Shown: positions 54,624 to 64,000, numbered from the stretch's first letter. The stretch: 64,000 bases of DNA from Sphingobacterium mizutaii (GCF_900187125.1 NZ_LT906468.1:4340001-4404000); one strand, 5' to 3'. Notes: generated by a model not told the origin, from the letters alone. Made by a program: numbers and translations.

Positions 54624-56293
54624 CTTTTATTCAACCGGATGGTCAAAATTCCAGCGGATAGGTCTCAAAGGCGGGAATACAGCTTATTTACTTCGGAAAG
54701 TAATCCAGATTCGAGCTTATAAATAACATTTTGGGTGAATGGTTGCATGAGATATTTGAAGATCCGCACTGTACATTAATTTAAATCGAAACTCTTATAA
54801 TCCATTTCAAACAAGTTAGTTTCTGGAGAAACCTTTCCCTTTGATGGACCTGAGATTGTACTGAATTCTTGAAGGCAAGTAAATCCTTGACCTGAAATTC
54901 TTTGACAATCCAGGGAAAACCTATCATTTCTGACAGACAATCGACTGATTATTCAGTCGGGAGCTAATCTAGGGACATTATATCCTCAAATACGCGTTAA
55001 GGAATGTCGAGAAAGGATATGCGCACAGGTAAGGCCAATTCACTTGAATTTCTGGACCAGTTGATAGCGGTTAGGAGGTCTCAGTTATTGGTTGCTTTGC
55101 GTTACAACGGCATCTATCGGCATGTCTATTTTGACCAGATTGTTTGGATCTTATTTAGCGCTACAATGAAGGCTTTGGCTTCCGATTTGCCCTGATATGC
55201 AAAACGATACGAGCAATCTAGGGATCGAATATAACTATGCCCTTGCTCCCACTGGACATGGCCGAATAATCCACATGAGAATCAAAGGCAATGTGCCTAT
55301 ATACCAGGTAAGACATTTCTCAGTCTATCTGAGACAACCGCAGCAAAACAGATTTTTTTGCCTTGGGGTACTTTTTCAATAGGGAATCAACAAAACAAAC
55401 CGCTTTGTCCCTAGAATGGTTGCGAAGCACCCAAAATGCATGAGTGAAAACAAAATCCTCTATATCCAATTTTTTTTTCCGAAATATCGATGGTGATCTT
55501 TTCATAAAGTAAACGACAATCTCAAAAACAGAAGGTTTAATTGCGTACCAAAGATATTACACAATCTACCTAACGTACTTAAAGCCTTCGGAATGGAATC
55601 CTTGTTTATGCGCCAGGCAATGGTCAATCAATCATGCCCCATTGGTTTCACCGCTTTATTATGGATCCCTAAGCGTAAGGATGGTGCTGCCCATCGACCG
55701 ATGGAGAGAGGACCTTTATCTTCTGTCCTGTCTCAACCGAACGAATTTTTGTGGGTCCGATATCCCCCTAGAAATAAGGACATCCCCTAAAAGACCATGG
55801 AAGGAATCTTTGGAGATTGAATTTCAATTTCCCTGCTGACCTTGCATTCAATTGCTGTAATTAATGCCATAACATATAAATTAAAAGTTGGTTGGGAAAC
55901 TTCTGAAAGCAAAGCGACCGATTTTCCCTATTACCCGCAGAGACCATACGGAAACCCCGAGGTTATTCCAGGAGAGTTTCCAAGAGACCCAAAAAGGGCT
56001 CCAAGACCAGGCCCTCCGGGACCTTAGCCCCAACAATCCCATTCCCAAAAGGATCGTAAAGCCAGGGTGTGGGGGAAATTCCGGACCTCTGCATTGAGGC
56101 CGCTTGGATGCTTGGAGGGCAATGGGAAAAAAGGGGCTTGCGCCGACCAGCAAATTCGGAAATAATGCCCTGGGGAGTAATAAAATGTCCGGCACCATGC
56201 TACATAATGCCGGAAATCCCTGCCATTCTAGCTATAAGATGGAATCAGCCATCCACATCAGGATAAAGGACGAAAAGATAAGAGCATCCTCAA
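54624..56293. other. Gene-free stretch of 1.7 kb
   Basis: Several frames of 60 to 105 codons overlap on both strands, none with a recognisable domain, start context or consistent composition. The frames at 55004-55195 (plus) and 55320-55505 (minus) are the most protein-like but remain unsupported. It may be decayed genes formerly belonging to the susCD locus; no remnant could be named. Confidence 0.5.
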
Positions 56294-56836
56294 CTAAGTA
56301 TCCTGAAGATCTGTAATTTTCTTTATCCGGACCTTATTGTACTGTTGTAGAAAGATCGGGATTGCATTATATGTGAAATTGGCAGCTAAAATTGAGATCC
56401 CTGCGATACAAAATCCATGGAGAAAGGCAATGACAGTGGAAAGCAGGAAGAACACCATACATGTCCAATGGTAACGCTCATACATCGCGATCGTAGAAAG
56501 GTATCTTTTCGCATGGGCCTTTCCCCTACCTTGGGCAGGTCGATTTTCTTTCGTCATGGAATTCACGATATCCCCGTCCTGGACAAATTTCCTCATGAAC
56601 CTTACACCGTACCTTTCATAAAATCCTGGATCCTCGCTCAAGACGGTCCTTTCTAGGACCCATGCCGGCACAAGGGCAAAAAGCATAGCTAAGCCAATTG
56701 CAATATACAGCCAGGATCCCTTTGCACCTACCAGGTACCAGAACCAAAATATGGGCGTAAAGCATACAAGCGTCCAGAAAAGATTAAATAACTGGTTCAG
56801 CATATGCCGCTGGTAACGGTGTCTTGTTTTGAGCAT
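56294..56836 (-). CDS. Membrane protein resembling the CrtO-type carotenoid-glycoside acyltransferase family
   Basis: A 180-residue protein with four predicted helices (two before residue 65, two after 120). Between them lies a polar loop with ERTVLSEDPGFYERYGVRFMRKFVQDGD. It ends with NAIPIFLQQYNKVR, similar to the N-x-YPI-x2-QRYNRxR ending of glycosyl-4,4'-diaponeurosporenoate acyltransferases. The assignment to that family is tentative, and no carotenoid genes are near. It is monocistronic between two gene-poor stretches. Confidence 0.6.
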   Translation of the reverse strand: MLKTRHRYQRHMLNQLFNLFWTLVCFTPIFWFWYLVGAKGSWLYIAIGLAMLFALVPAWVLERTVLSEDPGFYERYGVRFMRKFVQDGDIVNSMTKENRPAQGRGKAHAKRYLSTIAMYERYHWTCMVFFLLSTVIAFLHGFCIAGISILAANFTYNAIPIFLQQYNKVRIKKITDLQDT

Positions 56837-57037
56837 TGCTTGGTTTTTTGTTTAATCCACTATTTCAGGGCAACCGTTCTGTAAAAGAAAATCTGCGCCA
56901 TTTTTCACTGGGCTGGAAAAGAGTTGCTTGATTATTTTCACCGAGCGAAGGACTCCTACCAACTGATCCCTCCCCGGATTTCGCTAGCCCGCATCAGATC
57001 CATTTCCGCTCTGATTAGGATTAATACCGATGGCACC

Positions 57038-58117
57038 CTACCCATGTGAAAACGTTTTGGGGAACTCTAGGAAAAATTCTGTCCCTTCATTCACGCGGCT
57101 TTCAAAATCAACGCGCCCCCCCATCCACTCTACAACGGTCTTAACTACCCATAAGCCGATTCCATTCGATTTTTCGCCATTTAGACCGGCCCTGCTCTGG
57201 TCATTGAACTTGTTGAATACCTGAGATTTCATGTCCTCGGGTATACCTATCCCCGTATCCCTGACGGATAGGCGGACTTTATCTCCAATATCAATGAGCG
57301 ATACCGTTATCGTTCCGCCAGTGTGGGTAAACTTGAGAGAATTGGAAATAAGGTTGTTCAATACCTGGATCAGTTTATCCTCATCCATGTCCATGGTGAT
57401 AGTGGGAAAATCTGAACTGAACACAAATGATACCCCTAGATGGCTCTCCATTCTGGCACATTGGTCCATGAAATCACGTACCATCGGCACCAGGTCCACC
57501 CTTTCCATATTAAGGGGAACCGACAAGGAGGTTATAAATTCCTTCTTTAGGAAACTCTTGATTAGCGACATGTTGCTCATACAGATGTCTCTTATTGCAG
57601 ACAATGCGTTCTCCAGGCTGCCGGGGTCACCGTTGTTCATGTTCCCCATGGCTAAATCAGTAAGGTTCCTTAGGGTGGCGAAGGACCCTGCTATATCATG
57701 GCTCAATATATTGAGAATGGCATTTTTCTTTGCATTGTGGCTGAGTATGTTCTTCTGGAACTCGACCTCTCCGGTAAAGTCTTCGGCGAACCCTACGCAC
57801 TCTGGCCTACCTGAAGTATCGACCTGGTACAAGGTAAGTCTCAGGTGCCTTAAATTTCCAGCTACAGAAAACCTGACTGCTCTCTTTTCAATGGGCTTCA
57901 CCCTGATGTCCTTGATTTCCCTTAGGAGAGATTCCCTATCTTCTGGGTGTACATGGTCAAGGATCTCCGTTAGGTTCTCGGCAACCTTTTCAAATCCCAT
58001 AAAAAATCTGAATGAATGGTTCATGTACCTTATCTCCCATTTGGAGGGATCGAACGAAAAAATCATCAGATAGACATTTTCCGAAAACGCCAGAAGAGGG
58101 TTTATAGTACCTGCCAT
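57038..58117 (-). CDS. PAS-domain sensor histidine kinase
   Basis: A 359-residue soluble kinase. An N-terminal PAS fold (about 10-130) precedes a dimerisation helix with the likely phospho-histidine in NILSHDIAGSFATLRNL near 137-153, and HATPase_c with NLISNSLKFTHTGG, DTGIGIPED and GIGLWVVKTVV. It has no membrane segment and no receiver domain, and no response regulator is adjacent, so it is an orphan kinase. Its GC-richer composition matches the signalling operon at 26.8-33.5 kb. Confidence 0.92.
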   Translation of the reverse strand: MAGTINPLLAFSENVYLMIFSFDPSKWEIRYMNHSFRFFMGFEKVAENLTEILDHVHPEDRESLLREIKDIRVKPIEKRAVRFSVAGNLRHLRLTLYQVDTSGRPECVGFAEDFTGEVEFQKNILSHNAKKNAILNILSHDIAGSFATLRNLTDLAMGNMNNGDPGSLENALSAIRDICMSNMSLIKSFLKKEFITSLSVPLNMERVDLVPMVRDFMDQCARMESHLGVSFVFSSDFPTITMDMDEDKLIQVLNNLISNSLKFTHTGGTITVSLIDIGDKVRLSVRDTGIGIPEDMKSQVFNKFNDQSRAGLNGEKSNGIGLWVVKTVVEWMGGRVDFESRVNEGTEFFLEFPKTFSHG

Positions 58118-58297
58118 TGCAATATTATTAAGGTTATCGATGTCAAAATCATTCTATAAGGCGGTTCCTCAAAAAGCATGTGGACCTCAAGGTTATTTCA
58201 CTTTGGGCACCTGCGAACCCCAATTGCCCCACCTCCATATTTACGGTGCTTTTTTCGAAGGATCAGGCAAACAAATGGATTTCTCAGCAAGGACTGC

Positions 58298-59068
58298 TCA
58301 GAACCTTGGCTTCCTCTTTTCAGTGAATGCACTCAGTCCTTCAGAGAAATCCTCGGAAACAAAACATTCGGCAAAGGTCCGGATCTCTAGCCCGTATCCT
58401 TCCACCTTTCCCTGGGAGCTGCCGTTTACCGCTACGATGGCCGCAGATACTGCAGAAGCAGATCGGGAATAGATTCTTTCAAGGAGTTTTTGGGACTGGT
58501 CAATAAGAAGATCAGGATCAACGATCGAGCTTACAAGGCCCCATCCGTACGCCGCTTTGGCGTCGACCATCTCGCCTGTCAGGATCAGTTCCAGAGCCCT
58601 CCCCTTGCCGATAAGCTCGGGTAGCCTCTGAGTCCCTCCATATCCAGGGATCAGACCTAGGGAAACTTCAGGGAGCCCCATTTTGGCGGTAGAGGACGCT
58701 ACCCTGAAATGGCAGGCCAAAGCGAGTTCCAGCCCTCCCCCCAGCGCAAAACCATTGATTGCAGCAACCACAGGCTTGGAAAGGTTGGCAATTTTATTCA
58801 TAAGTTCATGCCCGGACCTCGACATCGCCTCTGCCTCCTCTTTGCTCTTGCCAAGGAACTCCTTAATATCCGCACCGGCAACAAAGGCCTTTTCCCCTGC
58901 ACCGGTCAATATCAGCCCCCTGACGGACCCATCAGCTTCAGCCCGGCTTACTGCATCCTTCAGTTCCGCAATAGTATCGCGATTCAAGGCATTTAATTTG
59001 CCTTCGCGATTAATGGTAATTTGGGCTGTTTTATTCTTGATCTCTAGCGTAATGTTTTGATAGCTCAT
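58298..59068 (-). CDS. Enoyl-CoA hydratase/isomerase family protein (crotonase-like)
   Basis: A 256-residue crotonase-fold enzyme. The oxyanion-hole residues lie in AFVAGADIKEF near 63 and INGFALGGGLELALACH near 104-120. Catalytic glutamates sit in GLELALA and in LPEVSLGLIPGYGGTQRLPE near 131-150, the typical pair of short-chain enoyl-CoA hydratases. It probably hydrates crotonyl-CoA-type substrates in fatty-acid or butyrate metabolism. It is one base from the DUF5686 gene upstream, so the two are probably cotranscribed. Confidence 0.93.
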   Translation of the reverse strand: MSYQNITLEIKNKTAQITINREGKLNALNRDTIAELKDAVSRAEADGSVRGLILTGAGEKAFVAGADIKEFLGKSKEEAEAMSRSGHELMNKIANLSKPVVAAINGFALGGGLELALACHFRVASSTAKMGLPEVSLGLIPGYGGTQRLPELIGKGRALELILTGEMVDAKAAYGWGLVSSIVDPDLLIDQSQKLLERIYSRSASAVSAAIVAVNGSSQGKVEGYGLEIRTFAECFVSEDFSEGLSAFTEKRKPRF

Positions 59069-59069
59069 A

Positions 59070-61589
59070 CTAAAAATTAATATTGATTGAAAATCTTACT
59101 CGTTCACTCCTGACATTGGGAAGTCCATTGTAATTCAATCTCCTCACATATTCAACCTTCAGAACATTTAGGATATTGTCAATTCCCAAGGTACCCTCCC
59201 AATAAGGCTGTCCATTAGGAACATTTGTCAAGATCTCTCCTTCCTTATTGCGGTCGAATTCAACCACATCATTACTAATATACGGGTTATTTTGGTCACT
59301 TAATTTACCATAGAACATCTGAGCTCCCCATACCTCTCGTAAATTCAATTTCTTGATCAATGGAATCTTATTGAATAAGAATCCCTGCATTTGATGGTAT
59401 ACCCCAACCTTTAAATAACTATCGGCAACAAATTCCATGGGGTTCATCATGTCGAAATCGATTTCATGTCGGTCTTCACGCTGTTTTACGTTCGGTAACT
59501 CCAACATTGTGTATGGTAGGGTTCCCCATATTCTACCCCCAACTGCCCTGAGGTCTGCAAAACCAAGTTGATTTAAAAAGAAGCGCTTGGAAGCTGCAGC
59601 AGTCAGCTTGTCATAGGCATAGGTCGTATTCCAGAAACCATCCAGACTATGGGTATAGGTCAGGTTGAAAACCGGATGTTTTTCAATGATGGTCTTCCTA
59701 TTTAAGTTGCGATAATAGAATTTCTCAAAAGGTGCCCATCGCAAGTCCACATGTGCCTCATTGCTCTGGATATGGGTCAGCAACGCCTCTGGGTTTCCTG
59801 AGTTGATCAATCGCAAATCTCCAACCGTATTCTGGTTTCTATGCGTGAATCCAGTGGTAACACTGAAGTGGTTTCCAAATTCTACAACATGTTGCAATTG
59901 ATAAGCGCGGGTATCAAACCATTTTGTAGGTCTATTCCTTCGAATGGACCTGAAGAAACTATCCCCTTTTAAGAAACCTATCTGTTGACCTGGCTCCATT
60001 ATATCGTTCTGAACAGATCCTTCAATATAATGGGCTGGAAAAGTCACCACCGAATTACCGTTCAGGGAAACGGCAGATCTCAGAAAGTACTTCAATCGGG
60101 CATCATCCAATCCATATGCGACATAACCTTCAAAATACGCTTTGTCTGTCAATGCTTGCGTACTCCTGCCCCCTATCCTGAAACGGTTCCCCTCAATATT
60201 ATTTTGGCTGTACAGATATTCCAGCGGACCTATCTCAAACATCCCAAGGTTATAGAAACCTTGGGACAACAGGTAGCCTAAAGCCAAAACGGTCTTAAAA
60301 CTCTTTTTCTGGTTTAGCGTTTCAATGTTCCTGTACGTATTCTGTTCCGCGTTGTTCAACGCAATTGGTCGATTCGGGATGGTTATGTCTGCTTGGGGAA
60401 GTATCTCAGTCGGTGGACCTGAAAAAACATTTATCGGGAACTTGGTTCCTAAGCGATAATTGTCGTTAATACTTATGCGATCAGCAAAAACCGTCTCCCC
60501 CTTTCGAATTCCGAAAGTCAGAAAAGTCCGGGTGCTGTCCATTAACATGACCCCTGTTTTGTCTTTCTCATAATGAAAAACTATCTCCCCTTCCTTTACC
60601 CAGTTAAGGTTGGTTTCCTCATTGATCTTGAGGTTAGCTTTCTTAACAGCATAGGTGCCATCCATACTTACCTGAAGAATACCATTGAACAATAGATCCG
60701 TTTTATTCCTTGGTTCGAACTTCAATTGGATAAAATATCCTTCTTCATTGAAGATAGTATCCGTGATATAATACTTATAGAACAGTTTACCGTTATCTGC
60801 GATTGGACTCAAGAACTGCTTGTTCAGGATATAGATACTCTCATCATAAACATCTACCTGCTGGAACATGTAGTTCAGGAATTCCTGGATGTTGGGGTTG
60901 TTGACATATCGCCTATCAAACTCGGTCTTTTTGTGGGAGGTTATTATCTTTTTAAATTTCGGGGGATCCTTCTTTCCATAGACCTTTGCATTGCTCTCCT
61001 CCAAATACAGGGAAAGCAGCTTTTTCCCTTCATAACTGGTACTATCGATGTTCCCGAACAGAAAGCCCAGTCCCAACATTCCCTGTTTATTGGAAACCTT
61101 AGGGTCAATAAAACCGAATTTAAGCTTATCATATTGATCAAACTCCAGACTGTCCTTTCCAGACAACCTGTTTTGATGTTTATGTCTTATCACCAAATCG
61201 ATCAACTCGACCGCTTTGTTGTTCCTGTTACGATATTTAGATTTATGGCTAATGGAGACTGCTTCGATCTTATTGGAATCATGGGTCAATTCAAAGACGA
61301 GATTGGTAAGTGAATCAGGGATATTGGCGATCAGGGTCCTGAAGCCTAGGGCACGGACTTCAATCTGTTTGGACCGAGAATCCAAACTCAAACTGAAGAA
61401 GCCCTTATTATCTGCAGAAGTTGCCCTTTTGGTATCTAAATCCAGAATGGTCGCCCCTGCAACTGCCTGCTTGCTGTCCTTATCCAATACTTTGCCAGAA
61501 ATGACAGTTTGGGCCAACGAAAGGTTAACCGTGAAGCAATGGACCGATACAAATGCGCACAAAAAATAGAAGAAAGGGGCACTTCTCAT
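59070..61589 (-). CDS. DUF5686 protein with carboxypeptidase-like regulatory domain
   Basis: An 839-residue exported protein. The signal peptide is about residues 1-26 (ending SLAQ). A carboxypeptidase-regulatory-like beta-sandwich (ISGKVLDKDSKQAVAGATIL onward) runs to about 110. The DUF5686 region then extends to the C-terminus with many beta strands and a terminal aromatic residue (SININF), like an outer-membrane barrel. The family is widespread in Bacteroidota and its function is not established. It stands ahead of the crotonase gene. Confidence 0.92.
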   Translation of the reverse strand: MRSAPFFYFLCAFVSVHCFTVNLSLAQTVISGKVLDKDSKQAVAGATILDLDTKRATSADNKGFFSLSLDSRSKQIEVRALGFRTLIANIPDSLTNLVFELTHDSNKIEAVSISHKSKYRNRNNKAVELIDLVIRHKHQNRLSGKDSLEFDQYDKLKFGFIDPKVSNKQGMLGLGFLFGNIDSTSYEGKKLLSLYLEESNAKVYGKKDPPKFKKIITSHKKTEFDRRYVNNPNIQEFLNYMFQQVDVYDESIYILNKQFLSPIADNGKLFYKYYITDTIFNEEGYFIQLKFEPRNKTDLLFNGILQVSMDGTYAVKKANLKINEETNLNWVKEGEIVFHYEKDKTGVMLMDSTRTFLTFGIRKGETVFADRISINDNYRLGTKFPINVFSGPPTEILPQADITIPNRPIALNNAEQNTYRNIETLNQKKSFKTVLALGYLLSQGFYNLGMFEIGPLEYLYSQNNIEGNRFRIGGRSTQALTDKAYFEGYVAYGLDDARLKYFLRSAVSLNGNSVVTFPAHYIEGSVQNDIMEPGQQIGFLKGDSFFRSIRRNRPTKWFDTRAYQLQHVVEFGNHFSVTTGFTHRNQNTVGDLRLINSGNPEALLTHIQSNEAHVDLRWAPFEKFYYRNLNRKTIIEKHPVFNLTYTHSLDGFWNTTYAYDKLTAAASKRFFLNQLGFADLRAVGGRIWGTLPYTMLELPNVKQREDRHEIDFDMMNPMEFVADSYLKVGVYHQMQGFLFNKIPLIKKLNLREVWGAQMFYGKLSDQNNPYISNDVVEFDRNKEGEILTNVPNGQPYWEGTLGIDNILNVLKVEYVRRLNYNGLPNVRSERVRFSININF

Positions 61590-61686
61590 AATAAAACCTG
61601 AACTTTATAAAGATACAATTTGTTGTGAAAGTTCAAATTATTAAACGAAAAAAGGGGGCAAAATATGTTGTGGACCGATGGATTTA

Positions 61687-62139
61687 TTATTGATTCTTAT
61701 CAACACGGTTCAGTTTTAAGCTGCCCAGAATAAGCTCATCATTGAACTGACCCAGGGTAATGCTGTTGAGCATCCTTGCCAATTCCGAACGGATGGCCTT
61801 AAACTCATTGTGCAAAGGACATGGATGTTCCTCGGAACATTGCGGTAAGCCCATGCCACAACCGATAAAAATATCATCCCCATCGATTGCTTTGACTACC
61901 TCCGACAATCTCTTATTCATCTCAACTTCAGTCAGGTAAAACCCGCCATTGGGACCTTTTACAGATTTCACAATACCACCCTTGCTCAGCTCCTGAAGGA
62001 TCTTCCCCAAAAAGGGTTCAGGTGATTGTATATTGCTGGCAATCTCTTTTATACCCACTTTTCTACCAAGTTGTGTGGACTTAGCGATATAAAAGACTGC
62101 TCGAATGGCATACTCGGTTGACTTTGAAAACATACCCAT
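61687..62139 (-). CDS. Rrf2-family [2Fe-2S] transcriptional regulator, NsrR-like
   Basis: A 150-residue winged-helix regulator. FSKSTEYAIRAVFYIAK and the KVGIKEIASNIQSPEPFLGKIL recognition region are typical. The cluster-binding cysteines are C94, C101 and C107. This spacing differs a little from E. coli NsrR (C91, C96, C102). The opposite strand encodes a flavohemoprotein starting 170 bases away, so it most likely senses nitric oxide and represses that gene. Codon 3 is also ATG (62133), and the -7 box position slightly favours that shorter start. Confidence 0.9.
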   Translation of the reverse strand: MGMFSKSTEYAIRAVFYIAKSTQLGRKVGIKEIASNIQSPEPFLGKILQELSKGGIVKSVKGPNGGFYLTEVEMNKRLSEVVKAIDGDDIFIGCGMGLPQCSEEHPCPLHNEFKAIRSELARMLNSITLGQFNDELILGSLKLNRVDKNQ

Positions 62140-62143
62140 TCTC

Positions 62144-62151
62144 CAAAATTA
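62144..62151 (-). promoter_or_regulatory. Promoter -7 box for the Rrf2 regulator
   Basis: On the minus strand TAATTTTG matches TAnnTTTG, 4 bases before the first ATG and 10 before the second. Confidence 0.4.
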
Positions 62152-62252
62152 GGGATAAAAATTGAGAATGAGCCCTATTCTTTACCCGCCCTCGTCTACA
62201 ACATTCTTATGTCAGAAACTTAATAAAGGACAAAAAACTCTTTTATTCTTTT

Positions 62253-62260
62253 TATCTTTG
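62253..62260 (+). promoter_or_regulatory. Promoter -7 box for hmp
   Basis: TATCTTTG matches TAnnTTTG, leaving a leader of about 40 bases before the ATG at 62309. The AT-rich leader (AATTTAATTCAATTTAAAT) includes a near-palindrome that could be the Rrf2 operator. Confidence 0.45.
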
Positions 62261-62308
62261 TTTTAATTTAATTCAATTTAAATAAGAAACTAGAAAACTA
62301 TCAACGTA

Positions 62309-63517
62309 ATGACAGAGAATCAAATAGCATTAATTAAAGCGACAGTACCAGTCTTGAGAGAAAACGGAGTATTATTAACAAGCTATTTCTACAACCGCAT
62401 GTTTCAGCACAACCCTGAACTTAAACATGTCTTCAACATGGGCAACCAACAATCAGGGAAACAACAAACGGCCTTGGCTATGGCAGTGCTGGCTTATGCC
62501 GAAAATATTGAAAATCCGTCGGTTCTTTTAGGCGTGGTTGACCATATTGGCCATAAACATACCAGTTTAGACATCCGCCCTGAACATTATCAGATCGTCG
62601 GAAACCATCTGATCTCTTCCATTAAAGAAGTTCTTGGCGATGCAGCTACGGACGAACTGTTAGAAGCATGGACCCTTGCTTACAGCCAATTGGCAGATAT
62701 CATGAGCGGTCATGAAAACGCTCTTTACAGAGCAAAAGTAAATAGACCAGGAGGCTGGACCGGTTGGAGGCCATTTGAGGTCAGAGATAAAGTAATGGAA
62801 TCCCAAGAGATTACCTCATTTTACCTGTATCCAACCGATCAGGGAGATATCGCTGCCCACTTACCTGGTCAATATATCAGTGTTAGGCTGTTCTTACCAG
62901 AATTAAACCTGATCCAACCTCGCCAATACAGTATCTCAAGCTCATCAAACGGCAAGTTTTACCGTATTTCTGTTAAAAAAGAAAAAGGCAGTAAACACCC
63001 CGACGGCATGATCAGCAATAGATTGCACGACCATATCCAAGTAGGTGATAAGATCGAAATTAGTTCACCATCAGGTAACTTTGTCTTGAACCAAAAGGAA
63101 AACAACAATCCACAAGTCTTTATCAGTGGTGGAATCGGACAGACTCCTCTATTGGCCATGCTTGAGGAATTGATTCTCAATAAAAACAGTACACAACCGA
63201 TCGTTTGGGTCCATGGATGTAGAAATGAACAGGTCCATGCTTTCAAAGATAGATTACAGGAACTTTCAGCCATCAATCCATCATTGCAGAATCATCTATT
63301 CTATGAACAATTGGAAAAAGAAAGCGCTGATGCAACATCTGGCGTTGTCAATCTCGAAGAGATTCAGGATAAGGTATTGCTGAATGGAGCCAACTACTAT
63401 TTATGTGGCCCTGCAGGCTTTATCCGCAAACATTATGAATTCCTGAAAGATGCGGGCGTTGACACAGAAGCGATCCATTTCGAAGAATTTGGACCAGCAT
63501 CCCTGTCTTTAAATTAA
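62309..63517 (+). CDS. hmp: Nitric oxide dioxygenase (flavohemoprotein)
   Basis: A 402-residue flavohemoglobin that oxidises NO to nitrate with O2 and NAD(P)H. The globin domain covers residues 1-140, with distal Tyr28 and Gln52 and proximal His84 (GHKHTSLDIRPEHY). The FAD domain has PRQYSISS near 210. The NAD domain has ISGGIGQTPLLAML near 271 and ends with HFEEFGP. All key residues of E. coli Hmp are conserved. It is divergent from the Rrf2 regulator and upstream of a hemerythrin-like gene. Confidence 0.97.
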   Translation: MTENQIALIKATVPVLRENGVLLTSYFYNRMFQHNPELKHVFNMGNQQSGKQQTALAMAVLAYAENIENPSVLLGVVDHIGHKHTSLDIRPEHYQIVGNHLISSIKEVLGDAATDELLEAWTLAYSQLADIMSGHENALYRAKVNRPGGWTGWRPFEVRDKVMESQEITSFYLYPTDQGDIAAHLPGQYISVRLFLPELNLIQPRQYSISSSSNGKFYRISVKKEKGSKHPDGMISNRLHDHIQVGDKIEISSPSGNFVLNQKENNNPQVFISGGIGQTPLLAMLEELILNKNSTQPIVWVHGCRNEQVHAFKDRLQELSAINPSLQNHLFYEQLEKESADATSGVVNLEEIQDKVLLNGANYYLCGPAGFIRKHYEFLKDAGVDTEAIHFEEFGPASLSLN

Positions 63518-63530
63518 TAAATCTGTAGCC

Positions 63531-63577
63531 CAAGAGTTCAGCTCTTGAAAATAGGCACCCGGTTGATCTGGGTGCCT
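63531..63577 (+). repeat. Two small hairpins between hmp and the hemerythrin-like gene
   Basis: CAAGAG at 63531-63536 pairs with CTCTTG at 63542-63547. AGGCACCC at 63553-63560 pairs with GGGTGCCT at 63570-63577. No long T-run follows, so they may attenuate rather than end transcription into the next gene. Confidence 0.5.
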
Positions 63578-63610
63578 CTATAGAACAGAATCACCATAAA
63601 AACTGGAACC

Positions 63611-64000
63611 ATGGAAACTAGACCTTTGAAAAGACATCCAGCATTAAGGCCTCTTAGTAAGGAACATCATTTCTCCCTTTTGATTTGTTGGAAGATAAGA
63701 CGCGGCCTGGAACTAAACATCGACCCTGACCGTATCGGCAACTTCTTGATCAATGCTTGGCATCAACAGATCTCCCATCATTTCAATATTGAAGAGAAAT
63801 ATGTTTTTCCAATCCTTGGTTCTGAGAACAAACTTGCAAACGAAGCTATTGCTGAACATAGAGCTATAAAAAGACTGATATTGAATGAGCCACATACCGT
63901 CAAATCCCTCAACAGAATTGAAGAAAAAATGGAATCCCATATCAGAATGGAAGAAAGACAGCTGTTCCCTCTCATTCAGAGCATAGCTACCGATGAAGAA
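63611..64000 (+). CDS. Hemerythrin-domain protein (3' end cut by window edge)
   Basis: The frame from ATG 63611 is open for 130 codons to the window end. The di-iron hemerythrin pattern of His and Glu is visible: KEHHFSLL near residue 17-24, HHFNIEEKYVFP near 56, AEHRAIK near 80, and ESHIRMEERQLFPL near 108-121. Such proteins bind O2 or NO or repair iron centres. Its place behind hmp suggests a role in nitrosative stress. The hairpins before it leave open whether it is cotranscribed. Confidence 0.88.
   Translation, partial: METRPLKRHPALRPLSKEHHFSLLICWKIRRGLELNIDPDRIGNFLINAWHQQISHHFNIEEKYVFPILGSENKLANEAIAEHRAIKRLILNEPHTVKSLNRIEEKMESHIRMEERQLFPLIQSIATDEE

Noticed and set aside
55320..55505. 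61-codon minus frame in the gap after susD
   Set aside because: Protein-like composition but no homologous pattern, no promoter box and no conserved neighbour; left inside the gene-free stretch.
1..64000. CRISPR arrays, insertion sequences, rRNA or prophage
   Set aside because: No regularly spaced repeats, no transposase or integrase genes and no phage structural genes were seen on either strand.

Overview
The window looks like a chromosomal segment of a member of the Bacteroidota, most likely of the family Sphingobacteriaceae. Supporting signs are a SusC/SusD outer-membrane pair, a DUF5686 protein with a carboxypeptidase-regulatory domain, a sensor-kinase/CheR operon typical of Pedobacter- and Sphingobacterium-like genomes, -7 promoter boxes of the form TAnnTTTG, and few Shine-Dalgarno sequences. 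The genus is an inference; there is no rRNA in the window.

Region 1 (1 to about 17.5 kb, minus strand) is a long surface-polysaccharide operon read right to left. It starts with a winged-helix regulator, then ugd, a nucleotidyltransferase, a TviC/TviB-like pair, the flippase Wzx, an iron-sulfur F420-dehydrogenase-beta-like protein, a pyruvyl transferase, glycosyltransferases, the complete rmlBCDA set for dTDP-L-rhamnose, a Wzy-like polymerase, more glycosyltransferases and an acetyltransferase. The last gene runs off the left edge. Most of this block is very AT-rich and looks acquired. The predicted product is an acidic polysaccharide with rhamnose, uronic acids, pyruvate and acetyl groups.

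Region 2 (17.6 to 26.8 kb) is GC-richer and gene-poor. It holds a membrane TPR/HTH regulator, a broken second rmlA, a second copy of the nucleotidyltransferase whose protein is nearly identical but whose DNA is strongly recoded, an MscS channel, a small membrane protein, a topoisomerase IB, and several kilobases without recognisable genes but with striking inverted repeats.

Region 3 (26.8 to 33.5 kb, minus strand) is a five-gene signalling operon: a REC-PAS kinase, a CHASE3-HAMP-GAF hybrid kinase with three receiver domains, two stand-alone receivers and a CheR methyltransferase. There is no CheB and no chemoreceptor.

Region 4 (34 to 49.6 kb) is mostly housekeeping: rarA, an exonuclease, manC and a CpsB-type phosphatase in one operon; then a TPR protein, a Prc-type protease, an M28 peptidase, pgi, prfB (with the classical programmed +1 frameshift), dcd, a phosphopantetheinyl transferase and an AI-2E-family permease. 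Several genes here carry a -7 box only 3 to 6 bases before the ATG, suggesting leaderless transcripts.

Region 5 (50 to 64 kb) holds an enzyme-less SusC/SusD pair, a 1.7 kb gene-free stretch, a CrtO-like membrane protein, a PAS kinase, an enoyl-CoA hydratase, the DUF5686 protein, and a nitric-oxide defence cassette (Rrf2 regulator, divergent flavohemoprotein, hemerythrin-like protein) cut by the right edge. No tRNA, rRNA, CRISPR array, insertion sequence or prophage was recognised.
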